Under the pieces are notes generated by a model that saw only the letters and a program-made list of their open reading frames with translations, had not been told where the DNA came from and did not search any database. A DNA stretch of 64,000 bases from Halomicronema sp. CCY15110 (lineage in GTDB: Bacteria > Cyanobacteriota > Cyanobacteriia > Phormidesmidales > Phormidesmidaceae): positions 1 to 64,000 of the forward strand of contig NZ_JACSWC010000320.1 of NCBI RefSeq assembly GCF_016888165.1. Reading direction: 5' to 3'. The position numbers and the translations under genes are program-made. Shown piece by piece: positions 63,646 to 64,000 of this stretch; position 1 is the stretch's first letter, and every line of letters begins with the position of its first letter.

Positions 63646-64000
63646 ATGGCCGTCTCCCTGGGTAAGCCCGAACTCTGTGCGGTAATTCGCGATCGCATTC
63701 AGCGATCGCCCCAACAGCAGATCCCCTTTGCCGACTTTATGGCGCTGGCCCTCTATCATCCTGAGCATGGTTACTACACCAGCAAGACCGAGCCTTTAGG
63801 CATGGGCGGCGACTTTGCCACCTCCGTGCATTTGGGGCCAGATTTTGGGGAGCTCCTGGCCGAGCAATGGGTGGAGATGTGGCACCACCTCGGTCAGCCT
63901 GAACCGTTTCATCTGGTGGAGATGGGGCCAGGGCAAGGACTGCTCGCTAACACCATCCTGACTTATCTGCAGCGGCAATATCCCAACTGTTTTGCGGCTG
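63646..64000 (+). CDS. MidA/NDUFAF7-like SAM-dependent methyltransferase, partial
   Basis: Only the first 118 residues are in the window; the frame runs off the end. ATG at 63646 gives MAVSLGKPELCAVIRD, and an in-frame GTG at 63640 would add two residues. The family pattern is clear: PFADFMALALYHPEHGYYTS, GGDFATSVHLGPDFGELLA and the SAM-binding VEMGPGQGLLA (DUF185). The mitochondrial homologue dimethylates an arginine of complex I; in cyanobacteria the NDH-1 target is conjectural. Confidence 0.88.
   Translation, partial: MAVSLGKPELCAVIRDRIQRSPQQQIPFADFMALALYHPEHGYYTSKTEPLGMGGDFATSVHLGPDFGELLAEQWVEMWHHLGQPEPFHLVEMGPGQGLLANTILTYLQRQYPNCFAA

Overview
The window comes from a phycobilisome-containing cyanobacterium, probably a filamentous Leptolyngbya- or Phormidium-like lineage (inference). 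The evidence is the abundant HIP1 octamer GCGATCGC, a phycobilisome rod-core linker (cpcG) beside a phycobiliprotein lyase (cpcS), and many cyanobacteria-specific small families (CGLD27, DUF2605, DUF2973, TIGR02450, Tll0287-like). Most of the window is ordinary chromosomal housekeeping DNA.

Region 1 (0.1-13 kb) is a heme and redox cluster. On the minus strand lie a ChaN-like lipoprotein, two small coupled ORFs, a membrane thioredoxin, a decayed globin fragment, a bis-HX13H cytochrome b, a Tll0287-like c-heme lipoprotein, a six-heme and a five-heme cytochrome c (the latter with an unusual CX4CH motif) and a membrane-anchored tandem globin. Divergent from these are a large Ccs1/ResB and a large CcsA (System II cytochrome c maturation), followed by two tandem Rieske lipoproteins. 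I infer a self-contained electron-transfer and O2/NO-handling module with its own cytochrome assembly machinery. A 450-bp gap inside the cluster folds into a row of hairpins.

Region 2 (13-33.8 kb) is housekeeping: mmsA-type aldehyde dehydrogenase, secG, gpmI, a caspase-like protein lacking both catalytic residues, gltA, ubiD, a DUF4333 lipoprotein, a DMT transporter, pyrE, folK, a NUDIX hydrolase, a large PAS/GAF/GGDEF/EAL protein and an AGCS amino-acid/Na+ symporter.

Region 3 (about 33.8-44.8 kb) is an AT-richer island nearly free of HIP1. It holds a membrane protein, an XRE regulator divergent from a four-gene operon (two small cyanobacterial proteins, a SepF-like division protein, a NACHT-type STAND ATPase), two unrecognised genes, strong hairpin terminators, a MITE-like foldback element and an IS5-family insertion sequence. 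This is the best candidate for an undescribed accessory (defence or growth-control) system.

Region 4 (45-64 kb) is conserved chromosome: asparaginase, CGLD27, trmO, an OmpR-type two-component pair, a Ser/Thr kinase, an alpha/beta hydrolase, an MscS channel, cpcS, cpcG, a glycosyltransferase, a GST-like protein, DUF429, several small cyanobacterial families, a MinD/ParA-like ATPase with an altered P-loop, a TPR protein and the start of a MidA-type methyltransferase. I saw no rRNA, convincing tRNA or CRISPR array.
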